Positions 48,531 through 58,273 of a DNA stretch of 64,000 nucleotides are shown here, one piece after another. The first letter of the stretch is position 1. Each line of letters starts with the position of its first letter. Source of the DNA: Enterobacter sp. 10-1 (lineage in GTDB: Bacteria; Pseudomonadota; Gammaproteobacteria; Enterobacterales; Enterobacteriaceae); NCBI GenBank assembly GCA_002270295.1, contig NISF01000004.1, positions 489,696 through 553,695 of the forward strand, written 5' to 3'. The translations under genes and the position numbers were made by a program. The notes under the pieces are model-generated. The model did no database searches and was not told where the DNA came from. It saw nothing but the letters and a program-made list of their open reading frames with translations.

Positions 48531-48908
48531 TCTGCAGCAGCGGGTTTGCCGGTCAACAGGGGGCTGTTGGCCGGCAACCTCCCGCAATCCTCCCGCACCT
48601 TCCCGCAACCTCCTGCCATCTTCCTTACTATCCCGTATACCCCTTGCTTTTCCGTTATCTCCCCTCGCGTTGGGCAGCTTAAAACCGCTTCATCTATCAA
48701 CTTCCTTTTATAAATTAAAAAATTTTAAACATTAAATGCTGGATAGTTTTACATAAAATTTACAAACTCATATACTTTCTTACGTTCTTCGCTCCGTTCA
48801 GGAGCGTCCAACCAGTATGTTATGTGGTCTGTGCCTTAATTATGTCAATAAAGCACTGTTAAGAATAAATACATTGGTTACAACGACTAGCGTCGTATGG
48901 GATGAAAT
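48531..48908. other. Intergenic region with hairpin, C-rich repeats and gcd promoter
   Basis: A strong hairpin (TTGCCGG-T-CAACAG paired with CTGTTG-G-CCGGCAA, 48546-48577) follows the YbjX-like gene. Then come four imperfect copies of a CCTCCCGCA-like unit (about 48577-48620) and a C-rich, G-poor tract to about 48670, the composition of a Rho loading site. The remaining AT-rich part to 48908 should contain the gcd promoter. Confidence 0.55.
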
Positions 48909-51314
48909 ATGGACGAACAACGAGGTAGCGGCAGAGGGATGTTCTTCACCGCCTGGCGCCTGCTATTTGTGTTATTGAGTTTTTGCATTGGGCTGTTCTT
49001 AACTATCTGGGGTGGCAAGCTCCTCTCTCTTGGCGGCAGCGCCTGGTATCTGTTGGCGGGCCTGGCCTATATGGTTATCGCCGTCGGCTACCTTATCCGC
49101 AGTAAATACGTTCTTCCTTTCGCAATTATTACCTTCTTTCTGACCCTGGTCTGGGCACTTTACGAAGTCCAGCTTAGCTACTGGGGACTGATCCCTCGCC
49201 TGGTGGTTCCCGCTCTGCTGCTGATGCTGGGCCTGTGGCTGGCCGCGACCCTGCCGGTAAAACGAGCGCAGGTTCGCTACGCTAACCGCGGCGCCGCGGT
49301 AATTTTCATCGCGCTGCTGGCGACGCTGGTGTCGGCGTTCTATCCGCACGGCGGCATCCATAACGGCGTCGTCAAAGCGGCGACCGACGGCGGGCCGACC
49401 GAGGCGGCGAAAAGCGATAACTGGGCGTTCTTCGGCCGCGATGCCTCCGGTACCCGCTTCGCGCCTTACGATCAAATCACCCCGGAAAACGTCAAAAATC
49501 TGAAGGTGGCCTGGACCTATCACACCGGCCGTCGGCTGACCGGCGCGGGGATCGGGGTTGATGAAAATACCCCGCTGCAGATTGGCGATACCCTTTATTC
49601 CTGTACGCCGCTCAACGTGGTGACCGCGCTGGATGCCGACACCGGTAAAGCGCGCTGGCGCTTTGACCCGCACGCGCAGACCGCAGAGCACGTTACCTGC
49701 CGCGGCGTGGGCTATTACGACGTGCAAAGCGACGCCTCGCTGAGCGCCGAGGAGAAGGCCAGCCCGTCACTACAGCAGTGCCCGCAGCGGATTCTGGTCT
49801 CCACCGTTGACGCCCGCCTGCTGGCGCTGAATGCGAAAACCGGTGAACTGTGCGAAGACTTCGGCACTCACGGCAGCGTCGATCTGAAGCAGGGGATGGA
49901 TAACACCGAAAACAGCAAGCGCTATCACCCAACCTCAACGCCGGTGATTATGGGGCACATCGCGGTGCTCGGCGGCTGGGTTCGCGATATCGTCCACGGC
50001 GAGCCCTCCGGCGTGGTCCGCGCCTTTGATGTGCGCAGCGGTAAGGTGGTGTGGGCCTGGGATGTTGGCCAGCCGGAAAACGTGACCGATCCGCAAAAAG
50101 GCCGCGTCTACACTCTCGAAACCCCGAACGTCTGGACGGTGCCGGGCTTTGATAAAGAGCTGAACCTGGTGTATCTGCCGACCGGCAACGGTCCGCCGGA
50201 TTACTGGGGCGGCGATCGTAACGAGGCCAAAGAGAAGTACGGCTCCTCGGTGGTGGCGGTCGATGCCAGTACCGGCGAAACGAAGTGGGTCTTCCAGACC
50301 GTGCACCACGATATCTGGGATTATGACCTGCCGTCCCAGCCGGTGCTGTTCCACATGAAGAACGACCAGGGCGAAGAGGTCCCGGTACTGATTCAGACCA
50401 CCAAAACCGGCCAAATCTACGTCCTTGACCGCCGTACCGGCAAGCCGGTGACCCGCGTCGAGGAGCGGCCGGTGGCGCAAGAAGGGGCGGAAGGCGAGCG
50501 TCTCTCCGCGACCCAGCCGTTCTCTACCGGCATGCCGCAGCTCGGCGTTGAGCCGTTAACCGAGAAATCAATGTGGGGCGTGACGCCGTTTGACCAGCTG
50601 ATTTGCCGTATTGACTTCAAAGAGTCCACCTACCTTGGGATGTATACGCCGCCATCAGAGAAGCCGTATATCGAATGGCCGAGCCTGCTGGGCGGCATGA
50701 ACTGGGGCGGCATCACCATCGATGAACGCACCGGGACGCTGTTTGTTAACGATATGCGTATGCCGCTGAGAATGTCGCTGGTGCGTCAGGAAGATATGGC
50801 GAAATATAAGGTCTCCACCGACGAAGTCCCGGGCTTCATGGGCACCGTCCGTCCGCAGATCGCCGGGCCATACGGCGGCGTGCGGATCGATATTCTGCAG
50901 TCCGCGCTGGGCGTACCCTGCAATACGCCGCCGTTCGGCACCATGAGCGCCGTTGACCTCAATACCCGTCAGCTGCTGTGGCAGGTCCCGATGGGCTCGG
51001 TCGAGGATACCGGTCCGCTGGGTCTGAAAACCCATATGCATATTCCTCTGGGAATGCCGACTCTGGGCGGGCCAACCTCGACCGCTTCCGGGCTGATCTT
51101 CTTTGCCGGTACCCAGGATAACTATCTGCGGGCGCTGGATTCGGCGACCGGGAAAGAGCTGTGGCGCGCGCGTCTGCCGGTAGGCGCAGTGGCCGCGCCG
51201 CTGATTTACAAATCGCCGAAAACGGGCAAAGAGTATGTGGTGATCTCCGCCGGCGGCGCCAGCCACTCGCCGGACGTCGGCGACGATATCATCGCCTACG
51301 CCCTTGAAGAGTAG
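48909..51314 (+). CDS. gcd: Membrane-bound PQQ-dependent glucose dehydrogenase
   Basis: The 801-residue protein has five N-terminal membrane helices (to about residue 140) and then a large periplasmic eight-bladed quinoprotein domain, with WAFFGRDASGTRFAPYDQI, YSCTPLNVVTALDADTGK, and tryptophan-docking repeats. The length is close to E. coli Gcd (796). It oxidises glucose to gluconolactone in the periplasm and passes electrons to ubiquinone; it needs PQQ, which Klebsiella makes itself. It is monocistronic with a strong terminator. Confidence 0.95.
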   Translation: MDEQRGSGRGMFFTAWRLLFVLLSFCIGLFLTIWGGKLLSLGGSAWYLLAGLAYMVIAVGYLIRSKYVLPFAIITFFLTLVWALYEVQLSYWGLIPRLVVPALLLMLGLWLAATLPVKRAQVRYANRGAAVIFIALLATLVSAFYPHGGIHNGVVKAATDGGPTEAAKSDNWAFFGRDASGTRFAPYDQITPENVKNLKVAWTYHTGRRLTGAGIGVDENTPLQIGDTLYSCTPLNVVTALDADTGKARWRFDPHAQTAEHVTCRGVGYYDVQSDASLSAEEKASPSLQQCPQRILVSTVDARLLALNAKTGELCEDFGTHGSVDLKQGMDNTENSKRYHPTSTPVIMGHIAVLGGWVRDIVHGEPSGVVRAFDVRSGKVVWAWDVGQPENVTDPQKGRVYTLETPNVWTVPGFDKELNLVYLPTGNGPPDYWGGDRNEAKEKYGSSVVAVDASTGETKWVFQTVHHDIWDYDLPSQPVLFHMKNDQGEEVPVLIQTTKTGQIYVLDRRTGKPVTRVEERPVAQEGAEGERLSATQPFSTGMPQLGVEPLTEKSMWGVTPFDQLICRIDFKESTYLGMYTPPSEKPYIEWPSLLGGMNWGGITIDERTGTLFVNDMRMPLRMSLVRQEDMAKYKVSTDEVPGFMGTVRPQIAGPYGGVRIDILQSALGVPCNTPPFGTMSAVDLNTRQLLWQVPMGSVEDTGPLGLKTHMHIPLGMPTLGGPTSTASGLIFFAGTQDNYLRALDSATGKELWRARLPVGAVAAPLIYKSPKTGKEYVVISAGGASHSPDVGDDIIAYALEE

Positions 51315-51363
51315 CGCCCGCGGGCTATTCACGCCTAACGAGGATTAGCTCCCTCCGGTGAAC

Positions 51364-51398
51364 AAAACCTGCCGCTGAACAACCGGCAGGTTTTTTTT
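51364..51398 (+). terminator. Intrinsic terminator of gcd
   Basis: AAAACCTGCCG (51364-51374) and CGGCAGGTTTT (51384-51394) form an 11-bp stem with a nine-base loop, ending in eight T residues (51391-51398). The A-tract on the left arm also gives a U-run to the convergent minus-strand operon. Confidence 0.93.
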
Positions 51399-51422
51399 CG
51401 CCCGCTGCCGGGCAGGGGCGAA

Positions 51423-52388
51423 CTAAACGGCGTGGCAGGCGACGTGATGGCCTTCGGCGACCTCCCGGAGGGCGGGGACTTCCCGGCGGCAGCGTTCGCT
51501 GGCCTGCGGGCAGCGGGAGGAGAAGCGGCAGCCGGGCGGCGGGTTTGACGGGTCCGGAATCTCTCCCTGCACCACGACCGCCGGTTCGCGGAGCGGGTCT
51601 AAGGTGGGGACCGCCGCCAGCAGCGCCCGGGTATAGGGATGCAGCGGCCGGGCAAACAGCGCATCGCGGCTTGCGGTTTCCACCAGCTGTCCGAGATACA
51701 TCACCGCCACGTCATCGCACAGATGCTCCACCACGCCAAGGTCGTGGGAGATAAACAGGAACGTGACCCCCAGATCGTCGCGCAGGTCGGAAAAGAGGTT
51801 AATGATCTGCGCCTGGATTGAGACGTCCAGCGCCGAAATCGGCTCGTCGGCAATAATGAAATCCGGGTTGAGTATCAGCGCCCGCGCGATGCCGATGCGC
51901 TGGCGCTGGCCGCCGGAAAATTCGTGCGGAAAACGGTTGTAATGCTGCGGCGCGAGGCCGCAGATCTGCATGACCGCGAGGGTCCTGTCATACAGCTCCG
52001 CCTTGCTGCACAGCCTGTGTTCCAGCATCGCCTCGCCGATGGCGTCGCCAATGCGAATTCGCGGGTTCAGCGAACTGTAGGGGTCCTGAAAGACCAGCTG
52101 GATTTTCGGCCGCAGCGCCCGCATCTCGCGCGGGGAGAGCGCGCTGAGCTCGCGGCCGCGGTACCTGACGCTGCCCGCGGTTTTCTCATACAGCCCGAGC
52201 AGGGTGCGTCCGACGGTGGTTTTACCGCTGCCGGATTCCCCCACCAGGCCGAAAATGGTCCCCGGACGGATCTTAAAGCTCACGCCGTCCACCGCCTGCA
52301 GCTCCCCGGTTTGCTGACCGAACAGCCCGTCGCGCAGCGGGAAGTGCTTTTTAAGTCCTTCGACCTCGATGACGTATTCATTGCTCAT
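51423..52388 (-). CDS. Oligopeptide-type ABC ATPase (DppF/OppF-like)
   Basis: The 321-residue ATPase has Walker A GESGSGKTT, signature FSGGQRQR, Walker B FIIADEPISALD and the C-terminal oligopeptide extension with cysteines (GCRFSSRCPQASERC). It overlaps the preceding ATPase gene by four bases and is the last gene of the cluster. The two ATPases form the heterodimer that powers the DppBC-like permeases. Confidence 0.88.
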   Translation of the reverse strand: MSNEYVIEVEGLKKHFPLRDGLFGQQTGELQAVDGVSFKIRPGTIFGLVGESGSGKTTVGRTLLGLYEKTAGSVRYRGRELSALSPREMRALRPKIQLVFQDPYSSLNPRIRIGDAIGEAMLEHRLCSKAELYDRTLAVMQICGLAPQHYNRFPHEFSGGQRQRIGIARALILNPDFIIADEPISALDVSIQAQIINLFSDLRDDLGVTFLFISHDLGVVEHLCDDVAVMYLGQLVETASRDALFARPLHPYTRALLAAVPTLDPLREPAVVVQGEIPDPSNPPPGCRFSSRCPQASERCRREVPALREVAEGHHVACHAV

Positions 52389-53365
52389 GCCACGATCTCC
52401 GCTAACTCGCTATGAAAACAGGCGACCTGCCGGGCGCGGCCCGCCAGCGGCGGTATCCCCTGGCGGCAGCGTTCGCTGGCGCGCGCGCAGCGATCGGCAA
52501 AGGCGCAGTAAGGCGGCAGAGCGGCCAGATCCGGCACCTGTCCGGGGATCGAGTAGAGGCGGCGACGGCGCTCGCCGGGCACCGGGCGGGAGGCAATCAG
52601 CCCCTGGGTATAGGGGTGCTGCGGGTGGCGTAATATCTCGGCCGTCGGGCCCTGTTCAACAACCCTGCCGGCGTACATTACCACCACGTGCTCCGCCATT
52701 TGCGCAATAACGCCGAGATCGTGGGTAATCAGCATCATCGCCATCCGGCTGGCCCGGGAACGATCGCGCAGAAGCTGGAGGATCTGCGCCTGCACGGTGA
52801 CGTCCAGGGCGGTGGTGGGCTCGTCGGCGATCAGCAGCTGCGGTTCGCAGCTCAGGGCCATCGCGATCATGATGCGCTGCAGCATACCGCCGGAGAGCTG
52901 GTGCGGATAGCTCTCCATCAGGCTCTCCGCCCGCGCCAGTCCGACGTCGCTAATGAGCCGCGTCGCGTGCTGCCAGGCGGCCTTTGCCGATTCTCCGCGA
53001 TGGCGGATCAGCGGTTCGCACAGCTGCTCGCCGATGGTGAATACCGGATTGAGCGCGCTCATCGGCTCCTGGAAAATCATCGCCAGCCGGTTGCCGCGCA
53101 GATCGGCCATTTTTGCCGCCTTCAGGCGCAGCAGATCCTCGCCGTTGAATAAAATCTCTCCGCCGTCGATGCGCGCCGCCTGGGGAGGCAGCAGGCCCAT
53201 CAGCGACATGGCGGTGACGCTTTTGCCGCAGCCGGACTCGCCGACCACGCCGACGGTTTGCCCGGCATGAATGGCGAAAGAGACCTCCTGCACCGCCCGC
53301 ACGCGGTTTTTTTCGCCGGCAAAGGAGACCGAAAGCTGGTTAAAGGTGATTAGCGGCGCGCTCAT
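52385..53365 (-). CDS. Oligopeptide-type ABC ATPase (DppD/OppD-like)
   Basis: The 326-residue ATPase has Walker A GESGCGKS, signature LSGGMLQR, Walker B LLIADEPTTALDVTVQAQ and a C-terminal YCAFADRCARASERC extension. ATG 53365 overlaps the upstream permease stop (ATGA), a standard coupled junction; a much longer frame upstream is an artefact of the overlapping permease gene. It pairs with the ATPase encoded downstream. Confidence 0.88.
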   Translation of the reverse strand: MSAPLITFNQLSVSFAGEKNRVRAVQEVSFAIHAGQTVGVVGESGCGKSVTAMSLMGLLPPQAARIDGGEILFNGEDLLRLKAAKMADLRGNRLAMIFQEPMSALNPVFTIGEQLCEPLIRHRGESAKAAWQHATRLISDVGLARAESLMESYPHQLSGGMLQRIMIAMALSCEPQLLIADEPTTALDVTVQAQILQLLRDRSRASRMAMMLITHDLGVIAQMAEHVVVMYAGRVVEQGPTAEILRHPQHPYTQGLIASRPVPGERRRRLYSIPGQVPDLAALPPYCAFADRCARASERCRQGIPPLAGRARQVACFHSELAEIVA

Positions 53366-54309
53366 TTCAGCCTCTGTTTCATTTTGGGGTCCATCGCATC
53401 GCGCAGGCCGTCGCCCAGCACGTTGATGGCGATAACGGTGATAAAAATAGCCAGTCCCGGCGGCATCCACAGCCACGGGCGGCGCTGGAAGTCGATCAGG
53501 CTGTTGGCGGCGTCCATCATATTGCCCCACGACGGGGTTGGCGGCACCACGCCGAGGCCGAGATAGCTGAGGGCCGACTCGCTCAGAATGGCGTTGGCGA
53601 CCGCCATCGTCGCCATCACCACCAGAATCGGGATGGTATTCGGCAGCAGATGACCAAACAGGCGGCGGCGCGCCGACAGGCCCAGCACCTGGGTTGCCAG
53701 CATAAAGTCGCGCTCGCGCAGCGACAGGCACTGGCCGCGCACCAGCCGGGCCAGCTTCGGCCACTCCAGCAGGCTCAGCATAATGACCACCATGTAGATC
53801 CGCGACTCCGGGGAGAAATCGAGCTCCGAGAGCATCGCCCCGGCGACAATCAGCAGCGGCAGGCCGGGAATGGTCATCACCAGATCCGCCAGGCGCATGA
53901 TCAGCCAGTCGGTCAGGCCGCCGGCATAGCCGGAGACCGCGCCAAGCAGATAGCCCAGGGTGACCGACAGCAGCATGGTCAGGAGGCCGATAATCAGCGA
54001 GATCCGCCCGGCCAGCAGCAGCCGGGTATAGACGTCGCGGCCGAGAAAATCGGTACCCAACCAGTGCTCAGCGCCGGGGGGCTTGTTGATCATCAGCACG
54101 TCGGTGGCGTCATCTTTCCACGGCGACCACAGGGGGCCCAGCACGCACCATGCCGCCATCACCAGCAGGACTATCAGGCACAGCATCGCCAGCCGGTTGC
54201 GCCGCAGCGCTTGCCAGGCCTGGCGCCAGGGCGATGGCGCGATCTGCGCCAGCGTCGGGATCTCCGCTTTACGCAGGCGACGGTTGGTTGAAAACAGTGA
54301 ACTGAGCAT
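53362..54309 (-). CDS. Oligopeptide-type ABC permease (DppC-like)
   Basis: The 315-residue membrane protein has a DppC/OppC layout: an N-terminal helix after RRNRLAMLCLIVLL, GTDFLGRDVYTRLLLAGRISL, and the EAA loop in DFMLATQVLGLSARRRLFGHLLPN. The start overlaps the previous stop as TAATG. It forms the transmembrane pathway with the DppB-like protein. Confidence 0.88.
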   Translation of the reverse strand: MLSSLFSTNRRLRKAEIPTLAQIAPSPWRQAWQALRRNRLAMLCLIVLLVMAAWCVLGPLWSPWKDDATDVLMINKPPGAEHWLGTDFLGRDVYTRLLLAGRISLIIGLLTMLLSVTLGYLLGAVSGYAGGLTDWLIMRLADLVMTIPGLPLLIVAGAMLSELDFSPESRIYMVVIMLSLLEWPKLARLVRGQCLSLRERDFMLATQVLGLSARRRLFGHLLPNTIPILVVMATMAVANAILSESALSYLGLGVVPPTPSWGNMMDAANSLIDFQRRPWLWMPPGLAIFITVIAINVLGDGLRDAMDPKMKQRLK

Positions 54310-55268
54310 TATGACCTCACCCGGATTCGCGGGTCGGCCCACGCGTACAGCACGTCGGCAATCAGGTTGCCGAGGATCGTCAGCACCGCCAGAAACAGGG
54401 TAAAGCCCATCAGCACCGGGTAATCGCGGGCGGCCAGCGAGTCGATATGAATATGGCCCGCCCCCGGCCAGTTGAAGACTTTTTCGGTGATGATGGCGCC
54501 GGAAAACAGCCCCGGCAGCTCAAAGCCGAGCAGGGTGATAATCGGCAGCAGCGCGTTGCGCAGCGCGTGCCTGAAGATGACCGTGCGTTCGCGCAGCCCC
54601 TTGGCGCGGGCGGTACGAATAAAATCCATTTTCACCACCTCGAGCATGCTGGCGCGAAAATAGCGCGTCAGGCTACCGGCCTGCAGCATCACCAGCGCCA
54701 GCACCGGCAGCGCCAGATGCGCCGCCACCTGCAGGATATAGGCCCTGCCGCGCTCATCGCTGCCGGTGTTGGTCATGCCCCCCGGCGGCAGCCAGTGCAG
54801 ATCGACGGCGAACCACTTAATCAGCAGCAGGCAGAGGAAAAAGGTCGGAAAGGACATGGCGGCGAAGACGGCGATGCTGACCAGGTGATCGAACAGCGAG
54901 TTGGGCTTCATGGCGGAAACAATCCCCACCGTCAGGCCAATGCCCCAGTAAAAAACCAGCGCGACGCTGGCCAGCAGAAAGGAGTTCCAGACGTACTGGT
55001 TGAGCAGCTGGCTGACCGGGATCTGGTACTGCAGCGAGAAGCCCAGGTCGCCGCGCAGCAGCTGGCCGAGCCAGTGCAGGTAGCGGGTGAACAGGGGCTG
55101 GTCGAGGCCGTAGATGGCCTTCAGCTCGGCGGCGCGGGCGGCGGTAAGAGTGATATTACCGTCGATAAAGTCGCCCGGGGTTTTAGCGAACAGCATAAAA
55201 ATGATCAAGGAAGCCAGCAGCAGCATCGGCAGAGTTTGCAGCAGCCGTCTGAGGATAAAATTTCTCAT
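54309..55268 (-). CDS. Oligopeptide-type ABC permease (DppB-like)
   Basis: The 319-residue protein starts MRNFILRRLLQTLPMLLLAS, the typical first helix of DppB/OppB, and has YGLDQPLFTRYLHWLGQLLRG and an EAA loop in DFIRTARAKGLRERTVIFRH. Six membrane segments are evident. It lies 45 bases downstream of the binding-protein gene. Confidence 0.88.
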   Translation of the reverse strand: MRNFILRRLLQTLPMLLLASLIIFMLFAKTPGDFIDGNITLTAARAAELKAIYGLDQPLFTRYLHWLGQLLRGDLGFSLQYQIPVSQLLNQYVWNSFLLASVALVFYWGIGLTVGIVSAMKPNSLFDHLVSIAVFAAMSFPTFFLCLLLIKWFAVDLHWLPPGGMTNTGSDERGRAYILQVAAHLALPVLALVMLQAGSLTRYFRASMLEVVKMDFIRTARAKGLRERTVIFRHALRNALLPIITLLGFELPGLFSGAIITEKVFNWPGAGHIHIDSLAARDYPVLMGFTLFLAVLTILGNLIADVLYAWADPRIRVRS

Positions 55269-55313
55269 AACATTCTCATATCCCCCGCCGGGAAACCCCG
55301 GCGGAGGCGATTT

Positions 55314-57017
55314 TTACCTGGCGATTTTCACGTCCGGCAGGCTGCCGGTCAGACCGTTATAGATATCCGGCTTAAAGCCGCTGACCCTGGCGCTGCTGGC
55401 GGAGAGGATCTGGCGGTAGCCGAGGAAGATAACCGGCGGGTCTTCCGCCAGCACTTTGTACAGCTGGTGGTAAATCGGTTTGCGCTGATTCACGTCGAGC
55501 ACTGCGTTACCTGCGTTAATCAGCTTATCGACCTGCGGATTGTGATAGCCGGACTCTTTCGCCTCGCTGCTGTAGAAGTCCCATACCCCGTCATGCGGGT
55601 CGTTCAGCGTGCTGGTGCTGAAAGAGGCCAGATCGTAGTTACCCGATTTTCGCTGGGCCATCAGGGCGTTGAAGTCCACCACCTGCGGCTTAAGCAGGAC
55701 GCCAATCTGCTGCCAGTTCTCTTTGGCGATGGGGATCAGCGCATCGTTGAGCACCTTCTTGCTGACCAGCAGCGTCAGCTCCAGGCGCTTGCCGTCTTTC
55801 ACCCGGATGCCGTCCGGTCCGGGCTTCCAGCCCGCCTCATCAAGCAGCTTTTTCGCCTGTGCCGGGTCGTATTTATACGGGTTAACGCCTTCCGCATTGT
55901 AGGCCCAGGAGATGGGGGCGATGGGCTCAATGGCCACCTTGCCGTAGCCCTGATACACCACGTCAATCAGCTTCTGCCGGTCGAGGCCGTAAATCAGCGC
56001 CTGGCGCACTTTGACATCCTGCAGCGCCGGGCGACGAACGTTGAATTCAACCTGGCTGTAGTCGCTGGAGCCGTAGAGGTTGATGTTGGCGAAGCCGAGC
56101 ATTTTCAGCTGTTCGATATCGTCCGGACGCGAGGTAAAGGCGTCATAATCGGTTTCGCCGGTCTGGAACAGCTGGAAGTTGGTGGACGGATTGGTGACGC
56201 GATAGATAAAGCGCGGCGTCGGCGGCGTACCGCGATAGTAATGGCTGTTGGCGTGGAAGCGAATCTCCTGGCCCGGGAGATATTTGTCGTAGACGTAAGG
56301 GCCGTTGCCCAGCGGCTTGCCGTGCAGCGTGCGCAGATAGTCGAGCTGCCCGCGCTGATATCCCTTGCCGTACCAGGCTTTGGACAGCACCGGGCCGCCG
56401 ATTTTAGCCAGCGTCGTGGCGCCCGGTTCGCTGGTGGTCACCTGCAGCGTCAGCGGATCGATGACCTTCAGGCCGCTAACGCTGTCGGCCTTACCGGCCT
56501 TATATTCAGCGCCGCCGGCAATATTGGCGAGCGTAATGTCAGTATCGCCGTCGTATTTGGGGTCCAGCAGCACGGTCAGCGTAAAGGCCACGTCTTCGGC
56601 GGTGAGCGGCGAGCCGTCGCTGAAGGTCAGATTGGGACGCAGCTTGATGGTGTAGACCTTGTTATCGGCGCTGACGGTCCAGCTTTCGGCCAGCCCCGGC
56701 ACCAGATTACCGTGGCTGTCCCAGTCAATCAGCCGTGAAAAGATGACGTTGGTGACGTTTTCATCCCAGCCGTTAACGAAGAAGTAGGGGTTAAAGATGC
56801 CCTGCGGCTCGGAAATGCCGGCGACCACGGTGTCTTTACGCAGTTTGGCGGCCGCCGGGATCTGGCTGGCATCGGTGGCCGGGGTGATCCCTTCCTGTAA
56901 AATATCATCCGCAGTGGCGACAGAAGAAAATGCCACCGCGCCGCTAATGAGCGCGATTTTCAGAGCTAGCGAGAATCGCGAATGTTTGGTTTTTAATCCG
57001 GGCAGTAATCTGGACAA
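55314..57017 (-). CDS. Family 5 periplasmic binding protein of the oligopeptide-type importer
   Basis: The 567-residue protein has a signal peptide after a basic N-terminus (ALKIALISGAVAFSSVATA) and a family 5 solute-binding domain (LVPGLAESWTVSADNKVYTIKLRP, FSDGSPLTAEDVAFT, NGPYVYDKY). It begins at TTG 57017, preceded by GGGAG; no in-frame ATG exists near the signal peptide. The family binds peptides, nickel, opines, glutathione and others. Genomic position next to MetNIQ-like and SfnB-like genes suggests an organosulfur ligand (inference). Confidence 0.85.
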   Translation of the reverse strand: MSRLLPGLKTKHSRFSLALKIALISGAVAFSSVATADDILQEGITPATDASQIPAAAKLRKDTVVAGISEPQGIFNPYFFVNGWDENVTNVIFSRLIDWDSHGNLVPGLAESWTVSADNKVYTIKLRPNLTFSDGSPLTAEDVAFTLTVLLDPKYDGDTDITLANIAGGAEYKAGKADSVSGLKVIDPLTLQVTTSEPGATTLAKIGGPVLSKAWYGKGYQRGQLDYLRTLHGKPLGNGPYVYDKYLPGQEIRFHANSHYYRGTPPTPRFIYRVTNPSTNFQLFQTGETDYDAFTSRPDDIEQLKMLGFANINLYGSSDYSQVEFNVRRPALQDVKVRQALIYGLDRQKLIDVVYQGYGKVAIEPIAPISWAYNAEGVNPYKYDPAQAKKLLDEAGWKPGPDGIRVKDGKRLELTLLVSKKVLNDALIPIAKENWQQIGVLLKPQVVDFNALMAQRKSGNYDLASFSTSTLNDPHDGVWDFYSSEAKESGYHNPQVDKLINAGNAVLDVNQRKPIYHQLYKVLAEDPPVIFLGYRQILSASSARVSGFKPDIYNGLTGSLPDVKIAR

Positions 57018-57165
57018 AAGTGCTCCCTCATCAAATGATTGCGCTTAAATTTACAATTCATGACGAAAGATAAGAGCCGCACCTCCGGCTGTCTAACAAC
57101 GAAAGGCTATGGTTTATAGCTAATTAGAATTAGCAATAATGCAGAATTAAAATTCCGGATTTGTG

Positions 57166-58209
57166 CTAAGGAGCAGTGGTTTCCACCATTTCTTCCGTGC
57201 CGAGGGTGAAGCGGTCCGCCACCCAGCCGTGCTGGCGCAGCGCGCCGGGCTCCAGCGGCTGCGCCAGGCGAACCCGAATCTGGCCGATCGTCCGCCCCTG
57301 AATATGTTCGCAGCTGCTGGAGAGCAGGCTGGCCTGGTCCCCGAGCAGGCCGGCGATATGCTGTAAATTCGGCTCCCGTCCGCTGCTGCCGTCAAAATGG
57401 AGCGTCACCACCTGGCGACCGGCGACCGGCGCCTCCGGCTCGCCGGGACGCGCGTGGTGCAGCGTCCCGGTCATGCTGCGGGTAACCTCGTGCTGCGGGT
57501 TGCCAAAAATCTGCCACACTTCGCCCTGTTCAATAATTTTTCCCTGTTCGAGCACCGCCACCCGATCGCACAGCGTACGAATCACGTCCATCTCGTGGGT
57601 GATAAGGATAATGGTCAGGCCGAGGCGCTGGTTTATCTCTCTCAGCAGCGCCAGCACGGCGTAGGTATTCTCCGGGTCGAGCGCCGAGGTCGCCTCATCG
57701 CACAGCAGGATTTCCGGCTGAGTGACCAGCGCGCGGGCAATACCGGTACGCTGTTTCTGCCCGCCGGAGAGCCTGGCCGGCCAGCTGTCGCGCAGGGCGC
57801 TGAGGCCGACCAGCTCAAGCATTTCATCGACCCGCCGCCGCCTTTCGTCCCGGGGAACGCCGGCCATTTTTAGCGGCAGTTCGACGTTCTGCGCCACCGT
57901 CTTCGTCGACATCAGATTGAAATGCTGAAAGATCATCGCCACCCGGCGGCGCAGATCCCGCAGCTGGGCGGGTAAATAGCGCCGGGTAGGCTCGCCGTGA
58001 ATAATGATTTCGCCGCTGTCGGCGCTTTCCAGGCGGTTAAACAGGCGCAGCAGGGTGGATTTCCCGGCGCCGCTGCGCCCGATAATGCCGAAGATTTCGC
58101 CCTGCTGGATAGTCAGGTTGATATCCTGCAGCGCCCGAACGCCGTTGGGATAGGCTTTGCCTATGTGGGTTAACTCAATATGCGGTACTGCGGTGAGCGC
58201 ATTGGTCAC
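57166..58209 (-). CDS. MetN-type ABC ATPase
   Basis: The 347-residue ATPase matches MetN: Walker A GRSGAGKST, LSGGQKQR, LCDEATSALDPENTYAVLALLREIN and a C-terminal NIL-type domain (about 265-340). It starts at GTG 58209 with GGAGATCACC upstream. It energises the MetI-like permease. Because the NIL domain senses cytoplasmic methionine in MetN, feedback control is possible here too. Family members import methionine and related sulfur compounds. Confidence 0.87.
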   Translation of the reverse strand: MTNALTAVPHIELTHIGKAYPNGVRALQDINLTIQQGEIFGIIGRSGAGKSTLLRLFNRLESADSGEIIIHGEPTRRYLPAQLRDLRRRVAMIFQHFNLMSTKTVAQNVELPLKMAGVPRDERRRRVDEMLELVGLSALRDSWPARLSGGQKQRTGIARALVTQPEILLCDEATSALDPENTYAVLALLREINQRLGLTIILITHEMDVIRTLCDRVAVLEQGKIIEQGEVWQIFGNPQHEVTRSMTGTLHHARPGEPEAPVAGRQVVTLHFDGSSGREPNLQHIAGLLGDQASLLSSSCEHIQGRTIGQIRVRLAQPLEPGALRQHGWVADRFTLGTEEMVETTAP

Positions 58210-58273
58210 GGTGATCTCCTCCGTTAGCCAGCAAATAGCGGCAGCGGTGGCGCTGCCGGGTCAATTTCAGCGG

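Noticed and set aside
48577..48620. C-rich repeat units as a possible CRISPR-like array
   Set aside because: The units are only about 10 bases, imperfect and contiguous without spacers, unlike a CRISPR array.
53366..53764. N-terminal extension of the DppD-like ATPase
   Set aside because: The upstream residues are Pro/Arg/Gly-rich and derive from another frame of the DppC-like gene; the ATGA junction at 53365 is the normal coupled start.
54447..56738. A 763-codon open frame on the plus strand
   Set aside because: It runs antisense to well-supported DppB-like and binding-protein genes, has Gln/His/Arg-rich low-complexity composition typical of a shadow frame in GC-rich DNA, and shows no recognisable domain.
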